DNA of 11,182 bases from Clostridia bacterium (GTDB lineage: Bacteria > Bacillota > Clostridia > Christensenellales > CAG-138), in the NCBI GenBank assembly GCA_016296415.1, contig JAEDJH010000051.1, forward strand, positions 1-11,182, written 5' to 3'. Of this stretch, positions 1 to 7,400 are shown in pieces. A model generated the notes under the pieces. The model had not been told where the DNA came from. It did not search any database and worked only from the letters and a program-made list of their open reading frames with translations. Each line of letters starts with the position of its first letter. Position 1 is the stretch's first letter. A program made the translations under genes and the position numbers.

Positions 1-32
1 TTTCCGTATGAACGGTGTTTGTTTGATTAAAC

Positions 33-426
33 GGGTGAGCAAGCGGTAAGCCGAGTTCTGTCCACGGTTGCGTTTCCGCCGCACTTTCGCCTGCACGCAG
101 GGAAAGGCTTTATCCGCTGTGCGACCATCTATCTGCGCCTAAAGTTGCCAGTAGGCTTTAGCGATTTCCGAGAGCGTGACGGGCAGCCATTAAATGCTCT
201 CATTCCAATCTTGCTCCGAGTGGGGTTTACAGGGCGGACAAGTCGCCAAGCCGCCGGTGAGCTCTTACCTCGCCTTTCCATCCTTACCTCGTTAAGAGGC
301 GGTTTATTTCTGTTGCACTTTCCTTGAAGTCGCCTTCACCGGGTGTTATCCGGCACTCTGCCCTACGGAGCTCGGACTTTCCTCCCGAACATCTGGTTTC
401 GGGCGGTCGCCTCGCTTACTCACCTG
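33..426 (-). ncRNA. rnpB: RNase P RNA, class A (rnpB)
   Basis: Catalytic RNA of ribonuclease P, which removes 5' leaders from tRNA precursors. Read on the minus strand, the conserved 5' core GAGGAAAGTCCGAGCTCC lies at 384-367, and the 3' core ACAGAACTCGGCTTAC at 61-46. Their CCGAG and CTCGG parts can pair as P4. The ends close as a P1 helix: GGTGAGTAAGCG (424-413) pairs with CGCTTGCTCACC (45-34) with one G-U pair. The conserved GGTAAGAGCTCACC element lies at 269-256. The P15 stem GAGAGC/GCTCTC (201-196 with 175-170) is also visible. The length of about 390 nt and this layout fit class A, not the class B form of Bacillus. The exact ends are inferred from P1 and may be off by a few bases. The gene starts about 12 nt after the zinc-ribbon gene stop, and no convincing promoter of its own is visible. 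Confidence 0.96.
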
Positions 427-437
427 TATTTAGCCTG

Positions 438-1157
438 TCAATTTCCCGAATACAGTATTCTGCCGCAGTTTTCGCATTCCACTATGCTCGTGCCTGCCGC
501 AACCTTTCTCACGGTCGTGGTGGGCAGCGACATGTGACATCCGCTGCACTGATTGGTCTCGATTTTTGCCATCGGTTCGGCATACTGCTTCTTTATTGCT
601 GCGTACCTTGCCAAAAGCTCCTTCGGTATGTTTGCGCCTCTTTCCTCTATTTCCTTTTTGAGGCGGTCAACCTCGGGCTGCTTTTCAAGCACGACCTGCT
701 CGCACTGCTTGCCGCACATATCATACTGCCTTTTTGCCTTCCTCGCCTTTTCGAATGTCGTGTCGTATTCCTTTTGCGATCGGTCGAGCAAAGAAAGCAT
801 ATCGAAAATCTGTTTTCTGAGTGCGGCAATGCTGTCACGCAGGTTTTCAAGGCTCTTGGTCGCCTCAGCCGCCTCCGCATAGGTGCATTCTTCTTCATTC
901 AAAAGCAGTTCGAGATCTTCCTTTTCGTCCCGATACTCAAGCTCGCATCCTTCCACCCTGAGGCAAAGCTCGCTGAACTCCTCCTTCTTGGCAAGGATCA
1001 GCCTTTCGATGGACCTTATTTTATTCGTGTAGCTTGTGAGGGCTTTGTGCAGCTTTTCGAACGACTTATGAGCGTCCGAAGAAGCAATTTCCTCGTTGAG
1101 TGCTGTAAGCATAACGTCGGCTTCCTGATAATGCCACAACATATCCAAAATACTCAT
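438..1157 (-). CDS. Coiled-coil zinc-ribbon protein (CdsZ / zf-RING_7 type)
   Basis: A 239-residue protein in two parts. Residues about 10-195 are highly charged and rich in Glu, Lys and Leu, as expected for a long antiparallel coiled-coil hairpin. The C-terminal tail holds a four-cysteine zinc ribbon: CSGC (C204, C207) and CENC (C228, C231). This is the architecture of the C4-type zinc-ribbon family found across bacteria, often called a putative nucleic-acid-binding Zn-ribbon protein. Its biochemical role is poorly defined, so none is assigned. The ATG start at 1157 follows AAAGGAG with good spacing, and the length is normal for the family. It lies 50 nt after nif3 and about 12 nt before rnpB on the same strand, the usual place for this gene in firmicutes, so co-transcription with both is likely. 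The family call is secure; the function is not. Confidence 0.9.
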   Translation of the reverse strand: MSILDMLWHYQEADVMLTALNEEIASSDAHKSFEKLHKALTSYTNKIRSIERLILAKKEEFSELCLRVEGCELEYRDEKEDLELLLNEEECTYAEAAEATKSLENLRDSIAALRKQIFDMLSLLDRSQKEYDTTFEKARKAKRQYDMCGKQCEQVVLEKQPEVDRLKKEIEERGANIPKELLARYAAIKKQYAEPMAKIETNQCSGCHMSLPTTTVRKVAAGTSIVECENCGRILYSGN

Positions 1158-1207
1158 TTTGAAGCTCCTTTCGTTGGAGTATGCCTTTTGTCCGAGCCGC
1201 TTTCCCC

Positions 1208-1975
1208 TTAATTTACGGGGTTAAACGGCGATGAGTCAGAATCGGCTAACTTATATTGTACACCATTTTTGTACGCCTGTAAACGGCTAATTAGCGGTTT
1301 CAGCACCACTTTTTCCGTCTCATAATGCCCGGCCTCTATAACGGGCAGGCGAAGCACCTTGGCGGCTATCGCCTGAGAGTGTTTTATTTCGCCGGTAACG
1401 TATGCCTCTGCGCCGTGCTTTTTTGCAAGCTCAATCTCTCCGCCGCCCGAGCCGCCGAGCACGGCCACACGGCTGATGGGGGAGCCGGTGCCGCCCACGG
1501 TTCGGGGATTTCCTCCGAGACGCCGCTTGACGAGTGCCGCAAAGTCGCTAAAGCGCATCGGTCTTGCAAGCGTTCCGATACGTGCTATGCCTTCCTCACC
1601 GATTGCAACGGGATGCAGAATGCCGAGTATGTCGCAGAGAGAATCGTTCACTCCGCCGTCAGCCGCATCCAGGTTGGTGTGCGCCGCAAAATGCCCGATG
1701 CCGTGCTTTATCAGGCGATACACAGCGGCAGTTTCGGGATGATCGGGCAGTATGCGCTTGACGCCGTCGAAAAGATTGGGATGATGCGTGAGCACCATAT
1801 CTGCGCCCCATGAAACGGCTTCGTTGGCAACCTGAATCGTCAAATCGAGCGCAACGAGCACCTTTGATATGTCCTCCCGCTCCGTTCCCACGATCAGCCC
1901 CACGTTGTCGTAGGGCAAAGCCTTTGACGCAGGGGCGATTTTTTCCATAAGGTCAAGAAAGTCCTTCAGCTTCAC
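1208..1975 (-). CDS. Nif3-like dinuclear metal center protein (NIF3/YbgI/YqfO family)
   Basis: A 255-residue member of the Nif3/DUF34 family, whose proteins form toroidal hexamers with a two-metal site in each subunit. Family motifs are visible: DNVGL (23-27), THHP (63-66, with metal-binding H64 and H65), HTNLD (99-103, with D103) and GHYETE (216-221, with H217 and a following Glu). It is the short form: the extra PII-like middle domain that makes B. cereus-type YqfO about 370 residues is absent. The family has been linked to metal handling and to GTP cyclohydrolase-like or folate-related roles, but no substrate can be assigned from sequence. The start is GTG at 1975, preceded by TTTGGAGG nine bases upstream. 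The first 23 nt overlap the 3' end of trmK in another frame, which suggests translational coupling. The trmK-nif3 pair is widely conserved in firmicutes. Confidence 0.95.
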   Translation of the reverse strand: MKLKDFLDLMEKIAPASKALPYDNVGLIVGTEREDISKVLVALDLTIQVANEAVSWGADMVLTHHPNLFDGVKRILPDHPETAAVYRLIKHGIGHFAAHTNLDAADGGVNDSLCDILGILHPVAIGEEGIARIGTLARPMRFSDFAALVKRRLGGNPRTVGGTGSPISRVAVLGGSGGGEIELAKKHGAEAYVTGEIKHSQAIAAKVLRLPVIEAGHYETEKVVLKPLISRLQAYKNGVQYKLADSDSSPFNPVN

Positions 1976-2696
1976 GGTTGTTTTCCTCCAAAAGTTTGAA
2001 TAAAGTATTCATTTTTTTTAGCTTTTCGTACAAGACGTCCGGCACGTGCCCGCCGGCTTCGGCGTCGGCTATCCTGCGGCGGCAGTTTTTGTCAAGCTGC
2101 TTCAGGAGCGGTTCGAGCAAGGGCTCATGTGTCTGAAACGGCTTTTGTCCGATAAAATAAACGTCATCGGGAAAGCCACACATCACCGGCTCGGGACAGC
2201 CCTTGTGGGAGGCGGAAATTATCTGATAATACCTTCCGGCATCGAAAACTATCCTGTCGCAGAGTATGTGGAATCCGCCCTCCTGCAGAAATTGCCGCAG
2301 CTCCTCTATACCTCGCATGGGCTGCATTACTATCCGTGAAAGAGCGTGGGCAACAGGCAGATTTTGCTTCAAAAGCTCCGCTATCAGCTCGCCGCCCATG
2401 CCTGCCAGAACCGCTCCGTCAACGTCGCCTGGTTTCAGTAAATCAAGTCCGCTGCTTATGCGTATCTCGATGCTGTCCGAAAGTCCGCAAAGACGGCTCA
2501 GCTCATGGGCTTTTTTTGCAGACGCTTCGCTGATGTCGGAGGCTATGACACGGCGGCATATACCTCGCTGAACGAGGGCGCAGGAGAGCCTTCCGTGGTC
2601 GCAGCCGACGTCTGCAGCGACGGCACAGCCTTTTAGCATTTCGGCGGCCGCTTCGAGTCTCGGGCGAAGATGAATATGCCTTTTTTCGCTTAACAT
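1953..2696 (-). CDS. trmK: tRNA (adenine(22)-N(1))-methyltransferase TrmK
   Basis: A 247-residue SAM-dependent methyltransferase that, by family knowledge, makes m1A at position 22 of tRNA D-loops in Gram-positive bacteria. The N-terminal Rossmann-like domain has the SAM-binding motif VADVGCDHGRLS at 28-39, an acidic SAM-contact stretch ASDISEASA at 52-60, and the TrmK hallmark AGMGGELI at 98-105. QPM follows at 125-127 and YYQII at 156-160. The C-terminal third (about 190-240) is charged and helical, matching the family's coiled-coil tail. I choose the ATG at 2696 over a TTG at 2711. It has AAAGG about seven bases upstream, and it begins 4 nt after the capA stop codon, whereas the TTG would overlap capA. 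The stop codon overlaps the start region of nif3. Length and context are typical for trmK. Confidence 0.95.
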   Translation of the reverse strand: MLSEKRHIHLRPRLEAAAEMLKGCAVAADVGCDHGRLSCALVQRGICRRVIASDISEASAKKAHELSRLCGLSDSIEIRISSGLDLLKPGDVDGAVLAGMGGELIAELLKQNLPVAHALSRIVMQPMRGIEELRQFLQEGGFHILCDRIVFDAGRYYQIISASHKGCPEPVMCGFPDDVYFIGQKPFQTHEPLLEPLLKQLDKNCRRRIADAEAGGHVPDVLYEKLKKMNTLFKLLEENNREAEGLS

Positions 2697-2700
2697 AACG

Positions 2701-4104
2701 TTACCTTTCAACCGAGGTCATCAACCTTGCGGCGTCCTCTCCGACTATATCCGCCACATACTCCCTGCAGCGGCGGAGCCTGTCGTAATTTACTTCCGTA
2801 AGCGGCCCCCATGCCGTTACCGAAAGAACATCCTCACAGCAGGGAAGCACCTGATGCAAAACGCCGTCCTCCGTTTGCTGCTTGAAGCACCATAGGGGCA
2901 GATATGCAAGGTCGGTTATTTCCACCTTGCCGCCCTGCTTTTTGAGCCCGAGCTTTACAAACATACCGTAATCCCTCGGGGTTGGGGACATATTTGAAAT
3001 AAAATTCCCCAATGAATATATGACGGGAACGGCAGCCTCGCAATCATCCCTTTGCACGGTCAGCCACTCGATGGGCTGAACAAAATGCGAATGCGCTCCG
3101 AATATGGCGTCAACGCCCGCTTCGGCGAGAAGTTCTGCGGTGCGGGTCTGCGAGGAGGAATGGGAATGCGTAAATTCTGTACCCCAATGCAGGAAGGCTA
3201 CTATAAATTCGGCTCCGGCGGCCCGTGTCCTCTCTACGTCCGACTTCAGCTCGGAAAGTTTGCGTAAGGAGGCGAAGGCAAAACGCTGCTGTTCGCCGCT
3301 CAATGCCGAGGAATGCCCGTTCGTTCCGCTTAAGCAGGCGATTATGCCTATTTTAATGCCGTTCACCTCGGCTATGAGGGGAGTGTTTCTGTCCTCGGGC
3401 GAAAGGAATGTGCCGGTCTGCAAAAGCCCTGCGGCCCTTACGACCTCAACGGTTTTTCTCAGACCCTCCCACCCTGTGTCGAAGGAGTGATTGTTGGCGG
3501 TGGTGATGACGTCAAAGCCTGCCTGTTTAAGGTTTGAAGCAAGCTCGTCGGGTGCGGAGAATCTGCAGCCCCTTCTTATGCTTCCGTCGTCACGCACAAT
3601 GTCGTAGTAGGTTATTTTATCCCCGTTGAAGGTGGTTTCAAGGTTGCCGCACATCAGATCCACGGACTCAAAAAGCTCGTGCAATGGCAAAAAGCTTCTC
3701 GAAAAATCATAACCTCCGTTGCCCACACGCCGTGCAAAGTCTATCTGGCTTTCCATCACCATTATGTCTCCTATTGCGCCTATCGTGGCATAGCTTGCCG
3801 GAGAGGGTTTGCACGATGGAGTGGGGTACACCGTCTCCGTGGGAGGAGGCGCAGCATCGGTCGGAATTAAGGTCGGGGCAGGTGTGGGCGCTGCCTCTGC
3901 GGTTATTTCGGGTGCGGATGTCGGCAGCAAAGCTTCGGTATCCGGCGCTTTTCCGGGGATAAAAACCAGACATGCAATGCCCGCAATAAGCATCAGTGAC
4001 AGGGACAGTGCGGTCTTCTTTATAAAATCAAGCGCCGAAATATCGGAGCTTTTCTTGGAAGCTTCGTTTGGGTTACGCCCTTTGTTTTGCCGATTTTCAG
4101 CCAC
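2701..4104 (-). CDS. CapA-family (PgsA-like) membrane-anchored metallophosphatase-fold protein
   Basis: A 467-residue protein of the CapA/PgsA family, named for poly-gamma-glutamate capsule synthesis proteins and built on a calcineurin-like phosphoesterase fold. Residues 1-28 are polar and basic. One hydrophobic segment (about 29-49) should anchor the protein with its domain outside. A Pro/Thr/Ala-rich linker spans about 55-103, typical of crossing the cell wall. The CapA domain (about 105-370) shows GDIM (112-115), GNLET (153-157), TANNHSFD (202-209), HWGTEF (306-311), GAHSHFVQP (336-344) and YSLGNF (363-368). The GTG start at 4104 has GGAGG seven bases upstream. A longer TTG start at 4146 would overlap the promoter -10 region. 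No capB, capC or other capsule genes are nearby, so a capsule role is not supported; many clostridial CapA homologues have unknown substrates. It is first in the leftward gene block. Confidence 0.92.
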   Translation of the reverse strand: MAENRQNKGRNPNEASKKSSDISALDFIKKTALSLSLMLIAGIACLVFIPGKAPDTEALLPTSAPEITAEAAPTPAPTLIPTDAAPPPTETVYPTPSCKPSPASYATIGAIGDIMVMESQIDFARRVGNGGYDFSRSFLPLHELFESVDLMCGNLETTFNGDKITYYDIVRDDGSIRRGCRFSAPDELASNLKQAGFDVITTANNHSFDTGWEGLRKTVEVVRAAGLLQTGTFLSPEDRNTPLIAEVNGIKIGIIACLSGTNGHSSALSGEQQRFAFASLRKLSELKSDVERTRAAGAEFIVAFLHWGTEFTHSHSSSQTRTAELLAEAGVDAIFGAHSHFVQPIEWLTVQRDDCEAAVPVIYSLGNFISNMSPTPRDYGMFVKLGLKKQGGKVEITDLAYLPLWCFKQQTEDGVLHQVLPCCEDVLSVTAWGPLTEVNYDRLRRCREYVADIVGEDAARLMTSVER

Positions 4105-4117
4105 TTTTTGTCCTCCG
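4102..4117 (-). promoter_or_regulatory. Ribosome binding site that fixes the GTG start of the capA-like gene
   Basis: On the minus strand, GCCGGAGGACAAAAA runs directly into GTG. The GGAGG core sits seven bases ahead of the codon, an optimal distance. This decides the start at 4104 over the in-frame TTG at 4146, which has no ribosome binding site. Confidence 0.85.
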
Positions 4118-4136
4118 GCATAATGCTTGTCAGAAT

Positions 4137-4165
4137 ATTTTATCAAGCCGGACCGGCATTGTCAA
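4137..4165 (-). promoter_or_regulatory. Sigma-A type promoter of the leftward block
   Basis: On the minus strand a perfect -35 TTGACA (4165-4160) is followed by a 17-bp spacer and -10 TAAAAT (4142-4137). The expected transcription start is near 4130, giving a leader of about 25 nt before the GTG at 4104. The spacer contains the perfect 11-bp palindrome GCCGGACCGGC (4147-4157), which could be a repressor site or chance. The palindrome CCTGCGCAGG (4175-4184) lies just upstream of the -35. The promoter probably serves capA, trmK, nif3 and the zinc-ribbon gene, and perhaps rnpB. Confidence 0.85.
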
Positions 4166-4245
4166 ACATAGATGCCTGCGCAGGTGCGGTAAAATGGGGA
4201 ATAAAAATCTATCTTATTATATTTTAATAAAAAATGAATTTAATG

Positions 4246-4274
4246 TGGAAAAGGATGAATGTTCCTGTTATAAT
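4246..4274 (+). promoter_or_regulatory. Extended -10 promoter of the giant secreted-protein gene
   Basis: A consensus -10 TATAAT (4269-4274) is preceded by TG at 4266-4267, making an extended -10. A -35 candidate TGGAAA (4246-4251, four of six matches) lies 17 bp upstream. The stretch 4200-4245 is almost entirely A/T and could act as an UP element. It contains the inverted repeat TTATTA-5 nt-TAATAA (4214-4230). The expected start is near 4281, giving a leader of about 58 nt. That leader holds a small hairpin, CCGCC (4291-4295) with GGCGG (4307-4311), of unknown meaning. Confidence 0.8.
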
Positions 4275-4329
4275 ATAGGGTAACATGATGCCGCCCTATG
4301 TCGATCGGCGGATTGTGAATAACACAAAC

Positions 4330-4342
4330 GGAGGAAGGTATG
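4330..4342 (+). promoter_or_regulatory. Ribosome binding site and ATG start of the giant gene
   Basis: GGAGG (4330-4334) lies five bases ahead of the ATG at 4340. The encoded peptide opens with Lys and Arg residues followed by a hydrophobic stretch, a standard export signal, which supports this start. Confidence 0.9.
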
Positions 4343-4429
4343 AACAAAATACTAAGAAGGCTTTGCTCGCTGACACTGTCCTTGTTTATGGTTTTGTCGT
4401 TTGTACCTGCGATCTCCTTTGCGGAGGCG
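4340..4429 (+). other. Signal peptide coding region
   Basis: The first 30 residues have a basic start (K3, R6, R7), a hydrophobic core about 8-25, and likely cleavage after SFA (A28) or AEA (A30). This implies Sec-dependent export. No lipobox cysteine is present at the cleavage site. Confidence 0.9.
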
Positions 4430-7400
4430 GCGACCTATACCCTGGTCGATGCTGCATCCGAAGGGCTGAGCGCCGGCACATACCTAATAAGGGGCTTTTC
4501 GACAAACACCATAGATACCGCAGACAGCGCATTTATGAGCATAAGCGGAGCAACAGACACACGCCTGATGTCTGCGGATCTTGCTATCTCAAACAATCAG
4601 GTATCCACCGATGATACCGATGCAGTATGGGAGCTGATCGCAGTAACCGGCGGTTTCCAAGTGAAAAGCGTTGCTACCGGAGATTACCTCTATTACGGAA
4701 ACGCCAGCGGCAACAATATCTATCATTCCACCGACGCTGCGAAGGCAGGCGTCTGGGCTTTTGTGAACGATAACGGAACGCTCAGACTGCAGGAGGTTGC
4801 CTCCGGCAGACAGCTCAGCTGCAGCAGATTCGGTTCAGAGGGCAGCTTCTATTTCGGCTTTGCCGCATATAAGACCTCGTCGAGCTGTGCAAGAGCGCTT
4901 GAGTTCTACAAGCTTGATGCGGGCGGAACCGAAGAACCCGAACCCACATACATGACAATCGCCGAGGCAAGGGCTCTGGCGGTAGGCGAGACCGCAAACG
5001 TATGCGGCATCGTAACCTTTATCGACGGCAGGAACGTCTATATTCAGGACTCCACCGGCGGTATCGACCTCTATCTCAACAGCGGTACCGTTCCTGCGGA
5101 GCTTGCTATAGGCGATGAGGTTTACGGCATAGGCACCGTTGCGGAATACAGGGGCCTTATCGAGCTTTCGGGTATCGACGGCGGCAATAAGGAGGTCTTC
5201 GGCGTACTTTCAAGCGGAAACGAGCTTCCCCTTGCAACCAAGACCATTGCAGAGATTTTGGCCGACGCTTCTACCGGAGCGCTCGAGTCGACCCGTGTAA
5301 AGATCGAGGGCGTGACCATCGGTGCGGTCAATACAAGCGGCAATACCCCCATATCCGACGGAACGAACAGCATAAACATCTACAGGATACCCGCCCTTGA
5401 GAGCATTGCCGAGGGTGATACCGTCGATGTTATCGCAGTAATTTCCGATTATAAAGGCTATCAGCTCCGCGTTGCGGCGGCGGCAGACGTAACGCTGCAC
5501 GAGGAAAGCGAATACATGACCATCGCCGAGGCAAGGGCTCTTGCGGTAGGCGAGACCGCAAATGTATGCGGCATAGTAACCTTTATCGACGGCAGGAATG
5601 TCTATATTCAGGACGCTACCGGCGGTATAGACCTTTACCTTAACAGCGGCACCGTTCCGACGACGCTCGCAAGGGGCGATAAGGTTTACGGCGTAGGCAC
5701 CATTGCAGAGTTCAGGGGACTTATCGAGGTCTCCGGCATAGACGGCGCAAATACGGAAGCCTTCGGCGTGCTTTCGACCGGAAACGAGCTTCCCCTTGCG
5801 ACCAAGACCCTTGCCGAGATCCTTGCCGATGCTTCCACCGGAGCGCTTGAGTCCACCCGTGTAAAGATCGAGGGCGTGACCATCGGCAAGATCAACACAA
5901 GCGGCAACACCCCTATATCCGACGGAACAAACAGCATCAGCATTTACAGAGTCCCCGAGCTTGAAGGCATTGCCGAGGGCGACACCGTCGATGTTATCGC
6001 AGTAATTTCCGACTACAACGGCTATCAGCTCCGCGTGGCTGTGGCTGAGGATGTAACGCTCGTCAGCGGCGGCGAGATCGTAGAGCCCGAGTTCATCACC
6101 ATCGCCGAAGCAAGAAGGCTTGGCGCAGGCAATACGGCCACCGTTCAGGGCGTTGTAACGTTCGTTGACGGCAAAAACGTCTATATTCAGGATGACACCG
6201 CAGGTATCGACGTATATCTGACCGCAAATGCAAGCGTTGCCGTCGGTACGAAGGTACAGGTTTCCGGCAGCATGACCGAGTACAAGGGACTGCTTGAGTT
6301 CAACGGCGTTGACCCGACGGACGCAGCCCAGTTCTCCACGGTAGGCACCGTTGACACGCTTCCGATAGCCGTCACCACGCTTGCCGACCTGCTTGCAAAC
6401 GAAGCAAACGACGCCTTCCAGCTTATGGAGTCCACCCGTGTAAAGATATACGGACTCACTGTTGAAAGCGTAAACTACGGCGGCAATACCACCGTTAAGG
6501 ATGCGGCAGGAAACAGCATAAACATTTACAAGCTGCCGCAGGCTGAGGATTTCACCATTGCGGCGGGTGACGTTATCAACGTTACCGCAATCGTATCCTG
6601 CTTTAACTCCTATCAGCTCCGTGTTGTCGAGGCGGAGGATGCCTGGATAGTATCCGCCGACCCGATAGAGACCATTCCCGAGGGTGCTGTAAGCATCGCC
6701 GACGCCCTTGCCGCCGAAAGCGGCGAGATGACGGTAGTGGGACAGCTCGTCTATCGTTACGGCAACTATGACAGCGTAAACACCTCGATAATTGCCGACG
6801 TTGTGAACGGCGAGATCGTTGCGCTCCAGATTTACGATTCCATGAGCGCCTTCGAGATCGGCGACATAATCAGCGTCACCGCAACCAGAGGAGCATACGG
6901 CGGCGTGCCGCAGCTTTCGTCCGTATCCGCAACAAGCGTTATCGCTGAGGCGGCGGATGTTGAGCTTATCCGCACCCAGCCCTTCGCCTACATAGGCGAT
7001 ATGCTTGCCGAGAAGGCAGACCTGCTTTCCGAGATAATGCACCTTAGGGAAGTTACGCTCGGCGAGTATTCCTCCAACGGCACCACCATGATTACCGACA
7101 GGCTCGGCAAGACGATCGGTATTTACCGTGCGTCCACCTATCCCGCAGGCATCACCGCAGGGACCACCCTTGACGTCGAGGCTTGCCTGTCCGCATATAA
7201 CAACAACTCTCAGCTTCGCGGCGTTGCATATATTGCACCCGACACCATTGCACCCGTGATAACCTTCCCCGACCCCATGCCCGATGCAGAGGTTGGCAGG
7301 GATTACACCGTTGCAATCGATATTTCCGATAATACCGGAGTTGCCGAGAGTCATTACACCTACACGATAAACGGCGTAGCCAATCCCGCGGTTTCCGCCG

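Noticed and set aside
436..441. TTGACA on the minus strand as a -35 element for rnpB
   Set aside because: A -10 at the right distance would fall inside the RNase P RNA P1 region, where the sequence TAAGCG matches poorly.
448..460. 13-bp palindrome gaatacagtattc near the end of the zinc-ribbon gene
   Set aside because: It lies in coding sequence, and a palindrome of this size is expected a few times by chance in a window this long.
145..1211. Plus-strand frames across rnpB and the zinc-ribbon gene
   Set aside because: The first covers a clear structural RNA. The long one at 324-1211 is an in-register shadow of the zinc-ribbon gene with no family features.
2694..2711. TTG start of trmK at 2711
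   Set aside because: It would overlap the capA coding end and has no ribosome binding site in place; the ATG at 2696 has AAAGG at a normal distance.
4102..4146. Longer capA-like start at TTG 4146
   Set aside because: The TTG lies upstream of the predicted transcription start, within the promoter spacer, and lacks a ribosome binding site, whereas GTG 4104 has an ideal one.
4285..4614. 109-codon plus-strand frame starting in the leader of the giant gene
   Set aside because: It starts only a few bases after the predicted transcription start with no good ribosome binding site, is in another frame from the well-supported ATG at 4340, and its peptide resembles nothing.
4946..6088. Possible CRISPR array or mobile element because of repeated DNA
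   Set aside because: The repeats are long, adjacent and in frame, encoding protein domains. There are no spacers, terminal inverted repeats or transposase.
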